Shown piece by piece: positions 1 through 9,131 of a DNA stretch of 35,393 nt. The notes under the pieces are model-generated. The model was given only the letters and a program-made list of their open reading frames with translations, did no database searches and was not told the origin of the DNA. The DNA is taken from the NCBI GenBank assembly GCA_947448735.1, contig CANFOS010000031.1, positions 1-35,393 of the forward strand. Reading direction: 5' to 3'. The number at the start of each line of letters is the position of its first letter. The stretch's first letter is position 1. A program made the translations under genes and the position numbers. This DNA comes from Comamonadaceae bacterium (GTDB lineage: Bacteria > Pseudomonadota > Gammaproteobacteria > Burkholderiales > Burkholderiaceae_C).

Positions 1-1
1 C

Positions 2-859
2 AACCCCAAGCACTTTGCGCAAAACGAACGCAAGATCATTCATATCGACATCGACCCGTCCAGCATTTCCAAACGCGTCAAGGTGGACATCCCCATCGTT
101 GGCGACGTCAAGGACGTGTTGATCGAACTGATTGCGATGATCAGGGAATCGGGGCTTAAACCTGATGCTGGCGCACTGGGTGGCTGGTGGAGCACGATTG
201 AAGGCTGGCGAAAACGCGACTGCATGAAGTACAGCCTGGGCGATGGCACCACCATCAAGCCGCAATATGTCGTGCAAACCCTGTGGGACATGACCAAAGA
301 CGCCGACGCCTACATCACGTCAGACGTGGGTCAGCATCAGATGTGGGCCGCACAGTATTACAAGTTTGACGAGCCACGCCGCTGGATCAATTCTGGCGGA
401 CTGGGAACCATGGGTGTTGGTCTGCCGTATGCCATGGGCATCAAGCTTGCCAAGCCTGAGTCCGAGGTGTTTTGCATCACCGGCGAAGGCTCCATACAGA
501 TGTGCATTCAAGAGCTGTCTACTTGCCTGCAATACAACACGCCAGTCAAAATCGTCTCGCTGAACAACCGCTACCTCGGCATGGTGCGCCAGTGGCAGGA
601 ACTGGACTATGAAGGCCGTTACAGCCACAGCTACATGGACGCGCTGCCCAACTTCGTGAAGCTTGCCGAGGCCTATGGCCACGTTGGCATGTTGATTGAA
701 AAGCCGTCTGACGTTGAGCCTGCACTGCGCGAAGCGCGCAAGCTCAAGGACCGCACGGTGTTCATGGACTTCCGCACGGACCCAACAGAAAACGTCTTTC
801 CGATGGTGCAGGCCGGCAAGGGCATCAACGAGATGCTTTTGGGAGCTGAAGACCTCTGA
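2..859 (+). CDS. ilvB: Acetolactate synthase large subunit, C-terminal part (5' truncated by window)
   Basis: This is the C-terminal part of the catalytic subunit of acetohydroxyacid synthase, which condenses two pyruvates, or pyruvate with 2-oxobutyrate, using ThDP, FAD and Mg as the first common step of Val/Leu/Ile synthesis. The frame is open from the window edge, so the start lies upstream. Visible are the ThDP/Mg-binding segment (GEGSIQMCIQELSTC, then the NN of SLNNRYLGMVRQW) and the family C-terminus ending in a DPTENVFPMV-like stretch. The ThDP motif begins GEGS rather than the more common GDGS, a conservative change. The regulatory subunit ilvH follows 177 nt downstream on the same strand and ilvC after that, so ilvB-ilvH-ilvC is a probable operon. 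Family identity is certain; which paralogue it is cannot be told from a fragment. Confidence 0.96.
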   Translation, partial: NPKHFAQNERKIIHIDIDPSSISKRVKVDIPIVGDVKDVLIELIAMIRESGLKPDAGALGGWWSTIEGWRKRDCMKYSLGDGTTIKPQYVVQTLWDMTKDADAYITSDVGQHQMWAAQYYKFDEPRRWINSGGLGTMGVGLPYAMGIKLAKPESEVFCITGEGSIQMCIQELSTCLQYNTPVKIVSLNNRYLGMVRQWQELDYEGRYSHSYMDALPNFVKLAEAYGHVGMLIEKPSDVEPALREARKLKDRTVFMDFRTDPTENVFPMVQAGKGINEMLLGAEDL

Positions 860-908
860 AATGCCCTGTTTTTGGTGATGTTGGGTTCCAGCCCAGTAAA
901 AACCTGAA

Positions 909-931
909 CAAGCCGCTCCGAAATAAGTAGC
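909..931 (+). repeat. Dispersed hairpin-like intergenic repeat, copy A
   Basis: The segment CAAGCCGCTCCGAAATAAGTAGC closely matches 25942-25963 (CAAGCCGCT-CG-TATAAGTAGC), and its right half also matches 23272-23289. The ends GCT...AGC can form a small hairpin. All three copies are intergenic. It probably belongs to a short family-level repeat of these genomes. Confidence 0.5.
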
Positions 932-983
932 AAAATCCGCTCCTACCTTTAACCCTTCACTGACAAATCTATTGTTTGCCGAG

Positions 984-1010
984 CCTGCGCATTACCGTGT
1001 GCAGGGGAGG
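984..1010 (+). promoter_or_regulatory. Hairpin abutting a strong Shine-Dalgarno upstream of ilvH
   Basis: Positions 984-991 (CCTGCGCA) can pair with 998-1005 (TGTGCAGG), giving eight pairs with one G-U and a 6-nt loop. The 3' arm overlaps the first bases of GGGGAGG (1004-1010), the best ribosome-binding site in the ilvB-ilvH gap. This site is spaced for the mini-ORF at 1020 rather than for ilvH itself. The structure is seen by eye; any regulatory role is inferred. Confidence 0.35.
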
Positions 1011-1019
1011 GCAGACGAA

Positions 1020-1036
1020 ATGAAGAGTCCAGACGT

Positions 1037-1040
<4 letters not shown>
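1020..1040 (+). CDS. Possible 6-codon mini-cistron coupled to ilvH
   Basis: ATG at 1020 lies 9 nt after GGGGAGG and encodes MKSPDV before TGA at 1038-1040. The stop overlaps the ilvH start as ATGA (1037-1040). The ilvH ATG has only a weak GAAGAG-type site of its own, inside this mini-ORF. Termination-reinitiation from the mini-ORF is therefore a plausible way for ribosomes to reach ilvH. It could be coincidence in so short a stretch. Confidence 0.3.
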
Positions 1041-2573
<1,533 letters not shown>

Positions 2574-2614
2574 GCCGCATGATGGGGCTGTGAAACCTAA
2601 CGGTTTTATCCTTC

Positions 2615-2647
2615 AAAAAGCCGCGCATGGGTCTTGCGCGGCTTTTT
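2615..2647 (+). terminator. Intrinsic terminator of the ilv operon
   Basis: Perfect 12-bp inverted repeat: AAAAAGCCGCGC (2615-2626) and GCGCGGCTTTTT (2636-2647), with a 9-nt loop and the stem itself ending in five T. It lies 41 nt after the ilvC stop and before pssA, and the A-tract/T-tract symmetry is typical of such terminators. Confidence 0.9.
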
Positions 2648-2702
2648 GATTTTTACGGCACAGTAGTTTGTTATCCTAGGCCACTGTTTCAGGAGAATTT
2701 GT

Positions 2703-3557
2703 ATGCACGATGGCGAACAGGCATCCATATCGCAATCGGACAAGCACCCGGAAGTGGTGGTGCGCAAGCGCCGCAAGGGCATTTACATCTTGCCCAATCT
2801 GTTCACGTTGGGCGGGCTCTTCGGCGGCTTTTACGCCATCGTGATGGCCATGGACGGCCGCTTTGACCAAGCTGCCGTCGGCGTCTTCAGCGCGATGATT
2901 CTCGACAGCCTTGACGGTCGCATTGCCCGAATGACCAACACGCAAAGCGCGTTCGGTGAGCAGATGGATTCGCTGGCCGACATGGTGTCTTTTGGTGCAG
3001 CACCCGCGCTGATCGCCTATGAGTGGGGCCTGAGCACGCTGGGCCGCTGGGGCTGGGTGGCTGCTTTTGTCTATTGCGCCTGTGCCGCGCTGCGGCTGGC
3101 CCGGTTTAACGTCAATACCGCTGTGGTGGACAAGCGGTTTTTTCAGGGCCTGCCTTCACCGGCGGCCGCTGCTCTGGTGGCAGGCTTTATCTGGCTGCTG
3201 AACGATGCTGACTACACGGGTACGGGCCTGCTCGACTTGGGCCTGTTTGGTCTGCAGATACCTTGGTTGATGTTCATCCTGACCCTTTATGCGGGCCTGA
3301 CGATGGTGACCAACGTGCCGTTTTACAGCTTCAAGGACATTCAGATGAAAAAGAGTGTGCCTTTTGCTGTGATTGTTTTGATTGCTCTGGGCATCGGCGT
3401 CGTTGGCCTGCACCCACCCATCGTGGTGTTTGCGTTTTTCATCGCTTATGGTTTGTCGGGTTATGCGGTGCACGCCTGGCGGCGCGCCAAGGGTCAGCAG
3501 ACCAGTGTGATTGCCACGTCGCTTGATGAGCCTGAAGAGCGCGGCTTGCACAAGTAA
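2703..3557 (+). CDS. pssA: CDP-diacylglycerol--serine O-phosphatidyltransferase
   Basis: This 284-aa integral membrane enzyme makes phosphatidylserine from CDP-diacylglycerol and L-serine, the precursor of phosphatidylethanolamine. The CDP-alcohol phosphotransferase signature is complete: D68, D71-G72, A75-R76, G85, D89 and D93. About six to eight hydrophobic segments follow a basic cytoplasmic N-terminus (RKRRKGIYILPNLFTL). The start has AGGAG about 7 nt upstream. In Burkholderiales this gene commonly sits between ilvC and leuA, as here; no psd gene lies next to it in this window. The C-terminal about 30 residues are hydrophilic and variable in the family. Confidence 0.95.
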   Translation: MHDGEQASISQSDKHPEVVVRKRRKGIYILPNLFTLGGLFGGFYAIVMAMDGRFDQAAVGVFSAMILDSLDGRIARMTNTQSAFGEQMDSLADMVSFGAAPALIAYEWGLSTLGRWGWVAAFVYCACAALRLARFNVNTAVVDKRFFQGLPSPAAAALVAGFIWLLNDADYTGTGLLDLGLFGLQIPWLMFILTLYAGLTMVTNVPFYSFKDIQMKKSVPFAVIVLIALGIGVVGLHPPIVVFAFFIAYGLSGYAVHAWRRAKGQQTSVIATSLDEPEERGLHK

Positions 3558-3575
3558 GGCGCATGAAACAAGCTG

Positions 3576-3584
3576 TGATATATT
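3576..3584 (+). promoter_or_regulatory. Candidate extended -10 promoter for the leu leader
   Basis: TGATATATT matches an extended -10 (TG-N-TATATT). No good -35 is seen at the proper distance. A start about 7 nt downstream would fall at 3591-3592, exactly at the ATG of the leader peptide, so the leader message could be leaderless. The motif is weak evidence by itself. Confidence 0.4.
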
Positions 3585-3591
3585 CGACTGC

Positions 3592-3645
3592 ATGATTCGA
3601 ATTGCGCTAGCTCTACTTCTATCTGCCAACGGGCGGAAAAGGTAG
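3592..3645 (+). CDS. leuL: Leucine-rich leader peptide of leuA attenuator
   Basis: A short ORF encodes MIRIALALLLSANGRKR. Four of its 17 residues are leucine, clustered as L-A-L-L-L at codons 6-10 and read by CTA, CTA, CTT and CTA; CTA should be a rare leucine codon in this GC-rich genome. The stop (3643-3645) lies 34 nt before the terminator hairpin and 114 nt before leuA. Position, codon choice and downstream structures match classical leu operon attenuators, in which ribosome stalling at Leu codons reports leucyl-tRNA shortage. No Shine-Dalgarno is visible. The peptide is too short to recognise by homology; the function is inferred from architecture. Confidence 0.8.
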   Translation: MIRIALALLLSANGRKR

Positions 3646-3694
3646 CGCACGCGAAAATATTTCGTTCAAGCTCATTTCCAACGGCCCGTTTGCA
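3624..3694 (+). promoter_or_regulatory. Antiterminator pairing of the leu attenuator
   Basis: Positions 3624-3634 (TGCCAACGGGC, inside the end of the leader ORF) can pair with 3684-3694 (GCCCGTTTGCA) with one mismatch. The second segment contains most of the 5' arm of the terminator, so the two structures exclude each other. A ribosome stalled at the Leu codons (3607-3621) leaves 3628-3634 free, which favours read-through. A ribosome at the stop codon covers it, which favours termination. Confidence 0.65.
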
Positions 3695-3716
3695 CCAGCA
3701 ACGGGCCGTTTTATTT
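3680..3716 (+). terminator. Attenuator terminator upstream of leuA
   Basis: Perfect 11-bp inverted repeat: AACGGCCCGTT (3680-3690) and AACGGGCCGTT (3700-3710), loop TGCACCAGC, followed by TTATTTT. It stands 44 nt before the leuA start and after the leader ORF rather than directly behind pssA, so it is best read as the regulated terminator of leuA. It may also end pssA transcripts. Confidence 0.85.
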
Positions 3717-3759
3717 TGCAGTTGCTGGTTTTTTGATTTGATTTTTTTCGGAGAATTTC

Positions 3760-5298
3760 ATGGCTGACAAACTCGTCATTTTCGATACCACCTTGCGTGA
3801 CGGCGAACAATCGCCCGGCGCCTCGATGACGCGCGACGAAAAGCTGCGCATCGCGCGCCAGCTGGAGCGCCTGAAGGTTGATGTCATTGAAGCTGGTTTT
3901 GCTGCCAGCTCGAACGGTGACTTTGAATGCGTCAAATCAATTGCTGAAGTCATCAAGGATTCGACGGTCTGTTCATTGGCCCGTGCCAACGACCGCGACA
4001 TCTCCCGTGCAGCCGAAGCCCTCAAGCCCGCCAAATCAGCCCGCTTGCATTTGTTCCTGGCCACCAGCGCACTCCACATGGAAAAAAAGCTGCGGATGAG
4101 CCCCGACGAAGTGTACGAGCAGGCCAGACTGTCCACCCGTTTCGCGCGCAACCTGATGGGCGACATTGAGTTCAGCCCCGAAGATGGCTACCGGTCTGAC
4201 CCCGACTTTTTGTGTCGTGTGCTTGAAGCTGTGATTGCCGAAGGCGCGACCACCATCAATGTGCCCGACACGGTAGGCTACGCCATCCCTGAGCTGTACG
4301 GCAACTTCATCAAAAACCTGCGTGAGCGTATCCCCAACAGTGACAAAGCCGTGTGGTCGGTGCACTGCCATAACGATTTGGGGATGGCGGTGGCCAACTC
4401 ATTGGCTGGCGTGACGATTGGCGGCGCGCGGCAGGTGGAATGCACCATCAACGGCCTGGGCGAGCGCGCTGGCAATTGCAGCCTGGAGGAAATCGTCATG
4501 GCGGTCAAAACCCGCAAAGACTATTTCAACTTGGACTTGAACATCGACGCCAAACACATTTTGGCCACCAGCCGGATGGTCAGCCAGACCACCGGCTTTG
4601 TGGTGCAGCCCAACAAGGCGGTGGTCGGCGCGAACGCTTTTGCGCACGCCAGCGGCATTCATCAGGACGGCGTGCTCAAGGCCCGCGACACCTACGAGAT
4701 CATGCGCGCCGAAGACGTGGGCTGGTCGGCCAACAAAATCGTGCTGGGCAAGCTCAGTGGCCGCAATGCGTTCAAGCAGCGCCTGCAAGAACTTGGCGTG
4801 TCGATGGACAGTGAAGCCGAGATCAACAGCGCGTTTGCCAGGTTCAAAGAGCTGGCTGACCGCAAAAGCGATATTTTTGACGAAGACATTCTGGCGCTGG
4901 TCAGCGACGAAAGCGTGACCCACGCAGCCGAGCAATATGCGTTTGTTTCTCTGTCGCAGCACAGCGAAACCGGCGAACGCCCACAAGCCAGCATCGTGTT
5001 TACCGTGCTGGGCAAGGAAGTCAAAGGCAGCTCCAGCGGCAACGGGCCGGTCGACGCCTCCCTCAAAGCCATCGAATCACACGTGAAAAGCGGTGCGGAA
5101 ATGGTGCTTTACTCGGTCAACGCCATCAGCGGGTCGACAGAGAGTCAGGGCGAAGTCACCGTGCGTCTGCAAAATAGCGGCCGCGTGGTCAATGGCGTGG
5201 GGTCTGACCCTGACATCGTGGTGGCATCGGCCAAGGCTTACCTGAGCGCTTTGAATAAATTGCAAAGTAAAGCTGATCGGGTTGCGGCACAGGGTTGA
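3760..5298 (+). CDS. leuA: 2-isopropylmalate synthase
   Basis: This 512-aa enzyme condenses acetyl-CoA with 2-oxoisovalerate, the committed step of leucine synthesis. The N-terminal TIM barrel begins with [16 protein letters not shown] (catalytic R13, metal-binding D14). The metal motif [16 protein letters not shown] follows near residues 205-220, then the HASGIHQDG segment. The C-terminal regulatory domain that binds leucine occupies about residues 395-505. The length fits the short bacterial LeuA. The start at 3760 has GGAG 7-8 nt upstream. Transcription appears to be controlled by the leader-peptide attenuator at 3592-3716. It stands alone rather than with leuBCD in this window. Confidence 0.98.
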   Translation: MADKLVIFDTTLRDGEQSPGASMTRDEKLRIARQLERLKVDVIEAGFAASSNGDFECVKSIAEVIKDSTVCSLARANDRDISRAAEALKPAKSARLHLFLATSALHMEKKLRMSPDEVYEQARLSTRFARNLMGDIEFSPEDGYRSDPDFLCRVLEAVIAEGATTINVPDTVGYAIPELYGNFIKNLRERIPNSDKAVWSVHCHNDLGMAVANSLAGVTIGGARQVECTINGLGERAGNCSLEEIVMAVKTRKDYFNLDLNIDAKHILATSRMVSQTTGFVVQPNKAVVGANAFAHASGIHQDGVLKARDTYEIMRAEDVGWSANKIVLGKLSGRNAFKQRLQELGVSMDSEAEINSAFARFKELADRKSDIFDEDILALVSDESVTHAAEQYAFVSLSQHSETGERPQASIVFTVLGKEVKGSSSGNGPVDASLKAIESHVKSGAEMVLYSVNAISGSTESQGEVTVRLQNSGRVVNGVGSDPDIVVASAKAYLSALNKLQSKADRVAAQG

Positions 5299-5407
5299 GT
5301 CTTTATTTTTTTAAATAGTTGATTAAATTCAATGACTTAGAGAGCTTTTACCCAAATTGCTGATGTTGGGTCGGCTAATTCCTACCTAATTAAGCTTGTT
5401 TTTAGAT

Positions 5408-5442
5408 AAGTCACGCAAGTTTTTGATATTGCGTGACTTTTT
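5408..5442 (+). terminator. Intrinsic terminator after leuA
   Basis: Perfect 11-bp inverted repeat: AAGTCACGCAA (5408-5418) and TTGCGTGACTT (5429-5439), 10-nt loop, T-run to 5442. It lies 110 nt after the leuA stop, in the 202-nt gap before the next gene. Confidence 0.8.
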
Positions 5443-5457
5443 CATTCTGGATACACT
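5429..5457 (+). promoter_or_regulatory. Candidate promoter of the PBP7-like gene
   Basis: TTGCGT (5429-5434), a 17-nt spacer and TACACT (5452-5457) resemble a sigma-70 promoter 43 nt before the start at 5501. The -35 lies inside the 3' arm of the leuA terminator. The match is moderate. Confidence 0.35.
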
Positions 5458-5500
5458 TGGACGATGATTTTTACGGCAACTCCACGCAAGGCTCAGCACA

Positions 5501-6562
5501 ATGCATAAACAACTACTGAATTGGTTGCTTAAGGCGGCCGGATTCTTGGCTTTGTTCGCTGCGTTGGCCACTGTGGGCGCAAACGCACAAACCGCAAAAC
5601 GAGACGGCAAAAAACAGCAGCTGACGAAATCTGCCAGCGCCAAGAAAGTGGTCTCAAGCCGCAAGACAGCCCGTTTTGTGACGGGCGTCAAGCGCAAGCC
5701 GGTGATTCGCGTCTCAGCACCGCCCAAGCCCTCATTTGGCCAGATCGCTGGCTTGCACGGCGCCGCGGATGCCCTTGATCTCAAATCCAGCGTTGCATTG
5801 GTGATTGATCAGGACACCCGCGAAGTGCTGTTCAGCAAAAACCAGACCGCGGTGTTGCCGATTGCCTCGCTGACCAAACTCATGACCGGCGTGATCATCA
5901 GCGGTGCCAAGCTGCCCATGGACGAAATGATCACGGTCACTCAGGACGATGTGGACACCGAAAAAGGCAGCAGTTCCCGCTTGAAGGTCGGTACATCTCT
6001 GTCTCGCGGCGACATGCTGCACCTGGCGCTGATGTCGAGCGAAAACCGCGCTGCCCATGCCCTGGGCCGTACTTATCCGGGCGGCATGCCTGTGTTTGTC
6101 AGCCTGATGAACGCCAAAGCCAAGCTGTTGGGCATGACGGACACCAGCTATGTCGAACCCACTGGCCTGTCTAGCCGCAACCAGTCCAGCGCCCAAGATC
6201 TGGCCACGTTGGTCAATGCCGCGCATGCTGACCCTGTGCTGCGCGAACTGACCACCTCTACCGGCTACCAAGTGGCTGTGGGAAGCCGCACCTTGCAATA
6301 CAACAACACCAATCGTTTGACCAAAAACCCCGAATGGGACATAGGTTTGCAAAAGACGGGTTACATCTCTGAAGCCGGTCAGTGCCTGGTGATGCAAACC
6401 AAAATCGCGGGTCGCAAACTGATCATGGTGTTTCTGGACTCCGCAGGCAAACTGAGCCGCCTGGGCGATGCCGAGCGCGTGCGGCGCTGGGTAGAGTCAA
6501 ACCCTGTCACTGGTGACCGCAAAATCAATATCAGCACCGCAGTCAAACCCATCAGCGGCTAG
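5501..6562 (+). CDS. pbpG: D-alanyl-D-alanine endopeptidase (PBP7-like, peptidase S11)
   Basis: This 353-aa periplasmic penicillin-binding protein is expected to cleave D-Ala-meso-DAP cross-links in peptidoglycan. The signal peptide covers about residues 1-30 (LLKAAGFLALFAALATVGANA). A Lys/Arg-rich linker of about 50 residues precedes the S11 domain. All three active-site motifs are present: S123-LTK126, S180-EN182 and K285-TG287. Low-molecular-weight PBP features and the family sequence TGLSSRNQSSAQDLA fit PBP7 better than PBP5/6, and there is no PBP5-like C-terminal domain. The start has AAGG about 12 nt upstream. It appears to be a single-gene unit. Confidence 0.92.
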   Translation: MHKQLLNWLLKAAGFLALFAALATVGANAQTAKRDGKKQQLTKSASAKKVVSSRKTARFVTGVKRKPVIRVSAPPKPSFGQIAGLHGAADALDLKSSVALVIDQDTREVLFSKNQTAVLPIASLTKLMTGVIISGAKLPMDEMITVTQDDVDTEKGSSSRLKVGTSLSRGDMLHLALMSSENRAAHALGRTYPGGMPVFVSLMNAKAKLLGMTDTSYVEPTGLSSRNQSSAQDLATLVNAAHADPVLRELTTSTGYQVAVGSRTLQYNNTNRLTKNPEWDIGLQKTGYISEAGQCLVMQTKIAGRKLIMVFLDSAGKLSRLGDAERVRRWVESNPVTGDRKINISTAVKPISG

Positions 6563-6619
6563 GTTGAAAATTTGGCTGCTATAAATAAGGTGGCTGATTG
6601 CCCAAGTATCTAGAGGGCT

Positions 6620-6641
6620 AAAGCACTTTTCAGTGTTTTTT
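6620..6641 (+). terminator. Weak terminator after the PBP7-like gene
   Basis: AAAGCAC (6620-6626) pairs with GTGTTTT (6633-6639) across a 6-nt loop, with one G-U pair and a T-run. It lies between the convergent PBP7-like and IclR genes. The stem is short and AT-rich. Confidence 0.4.
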
Positions 6642-7419
6642 AACGTGTTTTGTAGCCCAAGGCAGCTGAAATTTCATTGGCAGTGGCCTGCAGCTTGGGC
6701 AGCCAGTGCTCTTCCAGCCGGTCGGCTGGCGCCGAAATCGACAAACCCGCCACCAAGGCGTTCTGGTCGTCATAAATGCCGGCCGCCATGCAGCGCACGC
6801 CCAGTTCCAGCTCCTCGTTGTCCCTGGCGATGCCATATTGCCGCGCTTTGGACAGCTCGCGCTCCAGTATCGGCAACTGCGTGATTGAGTTGCGCGTCTG
6901 GCCCGCCAGGCCGGTGCGGGTGGCATAGCTTCTGAGGCGCTGCGGGTCGTCAAAAGCCAAAAACAGCTTGCCGACCGATGTCAAATGGAGCGGTGCCCGC
7001 CCGCCAATGGCGCGCACCACCTGCATGCCGGAGCGCTCGCTATAGGCCCGCTCCACGTAAATGATTTCGTCGCCCTGGCGCATGCTCAGGTTGACGGGTT
7101 GCTGGGTCAGCTTGTGCAGCTCACGCATGGGAGCCAGGGCGGCGTCCCGCACATTCAGGCGGGCTTTGACCATGTTACCCAGCTCCAGCAGGCGCATGCC
7201 CAGCCGGTAGCTGCCAGCAGCGGGGCGGTCAACAAAGCGGCCGGTGGCCAGGTCATTCAAGATGCGGTGCGCAGTCGACGAATGCAGACCAGACTTTTCG
7301 CTGATCTCTTTCAGCGACATCGGCTCTTCACGGTTGGCCAAAATGTCCAGCAGGCTGAACATGCGTTCAATCACCTGAACGGTAGGTTTGACAGTTAACG
7401 AACTTGCGGGTTTGACCAT
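6640..7419 (-). CDS. IclR family transcriptional regulator
   Basis: This 259-aa regulator has an N-terminal winged helix-turn-helix (residues about 14-75; KEISEKSGLHSSTAHRILNDL is the recognition region) and a C-terminal IclR effector-binding domain. The latter is recognised by ITQLPILERELSKARQYGIARDNEEL followed by a GVRCMAAGIYD-type segment. Members bind small carboxylic acids or aromatics and control catabolic genes. The target is not evident: it is the last gene of the aat-bpt direction, 52 nt after bpt, and convergent with the PBP7-like gene. A perfect palindrome adjoins its start (7421-7433), which suggests autoregulation. No clear Shine-Dalgarno is seen at 7419, so the start is less certain than the family call. 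Confidence 0.9.
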   Translation of the reverse strand: MVKPASSLTVKPTVQVIERMFSLLDILANREEPMSLKEISEKSGLHSSTAHRILNDLATGRFVDRPAAGSYRLGMRLLELGNMVKARLNVRDAALAPMRELHKLTQQPVNLSMRQGDEIIYVERAYSERSGMQVVRAIGGRAPLHLTSVGKLFLAFDDPQRLRSYATRTGLAGQTRNSITQLPILERELSKARQYGIARDNEELELGVRCMAAGIYDDQNALVAGLSISAPADRLEEHWLPKLQATANEISAALGYKTR

Positions 7420-7420
7420 G

Positions 7421-7433
7421 CGTAAATTTTACG
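7421..7433. promoter_or_regulatory. Palindrome at the IclR gene start, candidate operator
   Basis: CGTAAATTTTACG is a perfect 6+1+6 palindrome immediately upstream of the iclR-type gene, and a further half-site CGTAAA occurs 19-25 nt beyond it. IclR proteins usually repress their own genes by binding such sites near the start. Binding by this protein is inferred. Confidence 0.4.
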
Positions 7434-7471
7434 CTATGAAATTAGGAGCCGTAAAATTGTGTCTGATATTG

Positions 7472-8221
7472 TCACCGGTTGACGATTTGCCATAGCCCAT
7501 CCACGCGCAGCTCATGCGGCTTGAAGGCGGCTTTGTAGCGCATTTTGGCGCTCTCGTCGATCCAGTAACCCAGGTACACATAGGGCAAATTCAGCTTGGC
7601 CGCTTGCTCAATTTGCCACAGTACGCCGTAACTGCCGTAGCTGTTTTTACTGCCCGCCTCATCAGGCTCATAAAACGTGTACACGGCTGAAATGCCGTCG
7701 TCCAGCACGTCCAGAATCGACACCATTTTGAGCGCGCCCGCTTCGCCGTCAGGCAGCGTCTCGCGAAACTCGACCAGGCGTGAATTGACCCGGCTTTGCA
7801 GCAAAAACTGCGTGTACTGGTCAATGCTGTCGTGGTCCATACCGCCGCCCGCGTGGCGGCCGTTTTGGTAACGCAGGTACAGCTGGTAATGCTCGGTGGC
7901 AAAGCACAGTTTGAGCACCCGTACCGACAGGCCCTGATGCTTGGCGATTGCGCGGCGCTGGCTTTTGTTGGGTGCAAATGTTTGTACCGGTACCCGCAGC
8001 GGCACGCAGGCCTGGCAACCATCGCAATAGGGACGGTAGGTAAACATGCCACTGCGCCTGAAGCCCCGAGCCACCAGATCAGAATAGGCGTTGTTATGGA
8101 TAAGGTGGCTGGGCGTGGCCACCTGACTGCGCGCCTGCTTACCCGGCAAATAGCTGCACGGGTACGGGGCCGTGGCGTAAAACTGCAGGGTTTGCAGCGG
8201 CAGGTCTTTGAGCAGCGTCAC
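7472..8221 (-). CDS. bpt: Aspartate/glutamate leucyltransferase (bacterial ATE1-like)
   Basis: This 249-aa aminoacyl-tRNA-protein transferase attaches leucine from Leu-tRNA to proteins with N-terminal Asp or Glu, making them substrates for ClpS/ClpAP (the bacterial N-end rule). Family motifs are the N-terminal cysteine region (PYPCSYLPG, then [19 protein letters not shown]), the PNKSQRR motif, and [20 protein letters not shown] with YVYLGYWI in the GNAT-like C-terminal half. It starts with GTG at 8221, which overlaps the aat stop as GTGA, so the two are translationally coupled. Length matches the family. The name depends on substrate specificity inferred from the Bpt subgroup. Confidence 0.93.
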   Translation of the reverse strand: MTLLKDLPLQTLQFYATAPYPCSYLPGKQARSQVATPSHLIHNNAYSDLVARGFRRSGMFTYRPYCDGCQACVPLRVPVQTFAPNKSQRRAIAKHQGLSVRVLKLCFATEHYQLYLRYQNGRHAGGGMDHDSIDQYTQFLLQSRVNSRLVEFRETLPDGEAGALKMVSILDVLDDGISAVYTFYEPDEAGSKNSYGSYGVLWQIEQAAKLNLPYVYLGYWIDESAKMRYKAAFKPHELRVDGLWQIVNR

Positions 8222-8985
8222 GGTGTGTTGAGCGTCTTGAAAGGCATCAGTTCATTCCAGTATACGGGTTCAAATTGCCAGTTGGGGGCAGGGCAGGTGA
8301 TCACCTGGCTCACATGCGCGGTGAATTCGTCGCGACTTATTTCTTGTGCCCCCAGCGATGCCAAATGCCCGGTGTTTTGCTGGCAATCGATCATCGTGAT
8401 GTCTTGTGCGCGGCAAAAAGCCACCAGCGCGCACATCGCGATTTTCGATGCATCCGTCACATGCGCAAACATGGACTCGCCAAACACCATGCCGCCCAAA
8501 TTCACGCAATACAGCCCACCGACCAGTTCATCATCGACCCACGTTTCAACGCTGTGCGCGTGCCCTGCGGCGTGCAGCGCGCAGTAAGCTGCAATCATCT
8601 CTGGCAGGATCCACGTGCCCGGCTGGCCATCACGCGGCTTGCTGGCGCAGGCATTGATGACGTCAGCAAAGGCCGTGTCAAAGCGAACTTCGCAAGCCGT
8701 GTTGGCTAAAAAATGCTGCAGGGTTTTGCGCAGTGACCGATGCAATTTGAAGCGCTGCGTCTGCAGCACCATGCGCGGGTTGGGGCTCCACCACAGCGTG
8801 GGCTGGCCTTCGCTGTACCAAGGAAAGATGCCCTGGCTGTACGCCCGCACCAGTGTGGCCGTATCCAGAGTGCTACCCGCAGCCAGCAAGCCGGGCGCTG
8901 GGTCATCATGACCCCAGGCGCGGCTGACCGGCGGGAAGTCTTCTCCAGTATCAAGCCAGGGCAAAGGGCGTAGCGGTTTTTTCAT
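8218..8985 (-). CDS. aat: Leucyl/phenylalanyl-tRNA--protein transferase
   Basis: This 255-aa enzyme adds Leu or Phe from tRNA to proteins with N-terminal Lys or Arg, giving N-degrons. Typical segments are [50 protein letters not shown] and [18 protein letters not shown]. The ATG at 8985 gives the family N-terminus ([20 protein letters not shown]); an in-frame TTG at 9027 would add 14 unrelated residues. It is the first gene of aat-bpt, so both branches of the leucine-adding N-end rule are made from one message. It is divergent from tRNA-Asn with a short shared upstream region (8986-9055). Confidence 0.96.
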   Translation of the reverse strand: MKKPLRPLPWLDTGEDFPPVSRAWGHDDPAPGLLAAGSTLDTATLVRAYSQGIFPWYSEGQPTLWWSPNPRMVLQTQRFKLHRSLRKTLQHFLANTACEVRFDTAFADVINACASKPRDGQPGTWILPEMIAAYCALHAAGHAHSVETWVDDELVGGLYCVNLGGMVFGESMFAHVTDASKIAMCALVAFCRAQDITMIDCQQNTGHLASLGAQEISRDEFTAHVSQVITCPAPNWQFEPVYWNELMPFKTLNTP

Positions 8986-9037
8986 CAAGCAGTCGGTGTT
9001 GGGATGCGTTAGGCCGGAACAGACCAAATAAGGACGC

Positions 9038-9043
9038 TATAAT
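9038..9043 (+). promoter_or_regulatory. -10 element of the tRNA-Asn gene
   Basis: A perfect TATAAT lies 12 nt before the mature tRNA 5' end. No good -35 was found at 16-18 nt upstream. Confidence 0.5.
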
Positions 9044-9055
9044 CTTAGGCTGTAT

Positions 9056-9131
9056 TCCTCGATAGCTCAGTTGGTAGAGCACCGGACTGTTAATCCGTAG
9101 GTCCCTGGTTCGAGCCCAGGTCGAGGAGCCA
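9056..9131 (+). tRNA. tRNA-Asn (anticodon GTT)
   Basis: The 76-nt cloverleaf has acceptor stem TCCTCGA/TCGAGGA, D-arm GCTC...GAGC, anticodon loop CTGTTAA with GTT, T-arm CCTGG-TTCGAGC-CCAGG, discriminator G and an encoded CCA. The outer anticodon-stem pair (27:43) is C-U, where E. coli tRNA-Asn has a G-U. A TATAAT lies just upstream and a small terminator just downstream. Confidence 0.97.

Noticed and set aside
478..495. GEGS instead of GDGS in the ThDP motif of acetolactate synthase
   Set aside because: It is a conservative Asp-to-Glu change in an otherwise intact motif, which I believe is usual in Burkholderiales; not evidence of inactivation.
2627..2866. Plus-strand frame across the ilv terminator and pssA start
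   Set aside because: It reads through a strong terminator hairpin and overlaps pssA in another frame; no similarity.
7796..8587. 263-codon plus-strand frame across bpt and aat
   Set aside because: It is antisense to two well-supported genes and shows no family similarity.
8986..9027. 14-residue N-terminal extension of aat from a TTG
   Set aside because: The ATG at 8985 gives the conserved N-terminus, and the extension has no ribosome-binding site.
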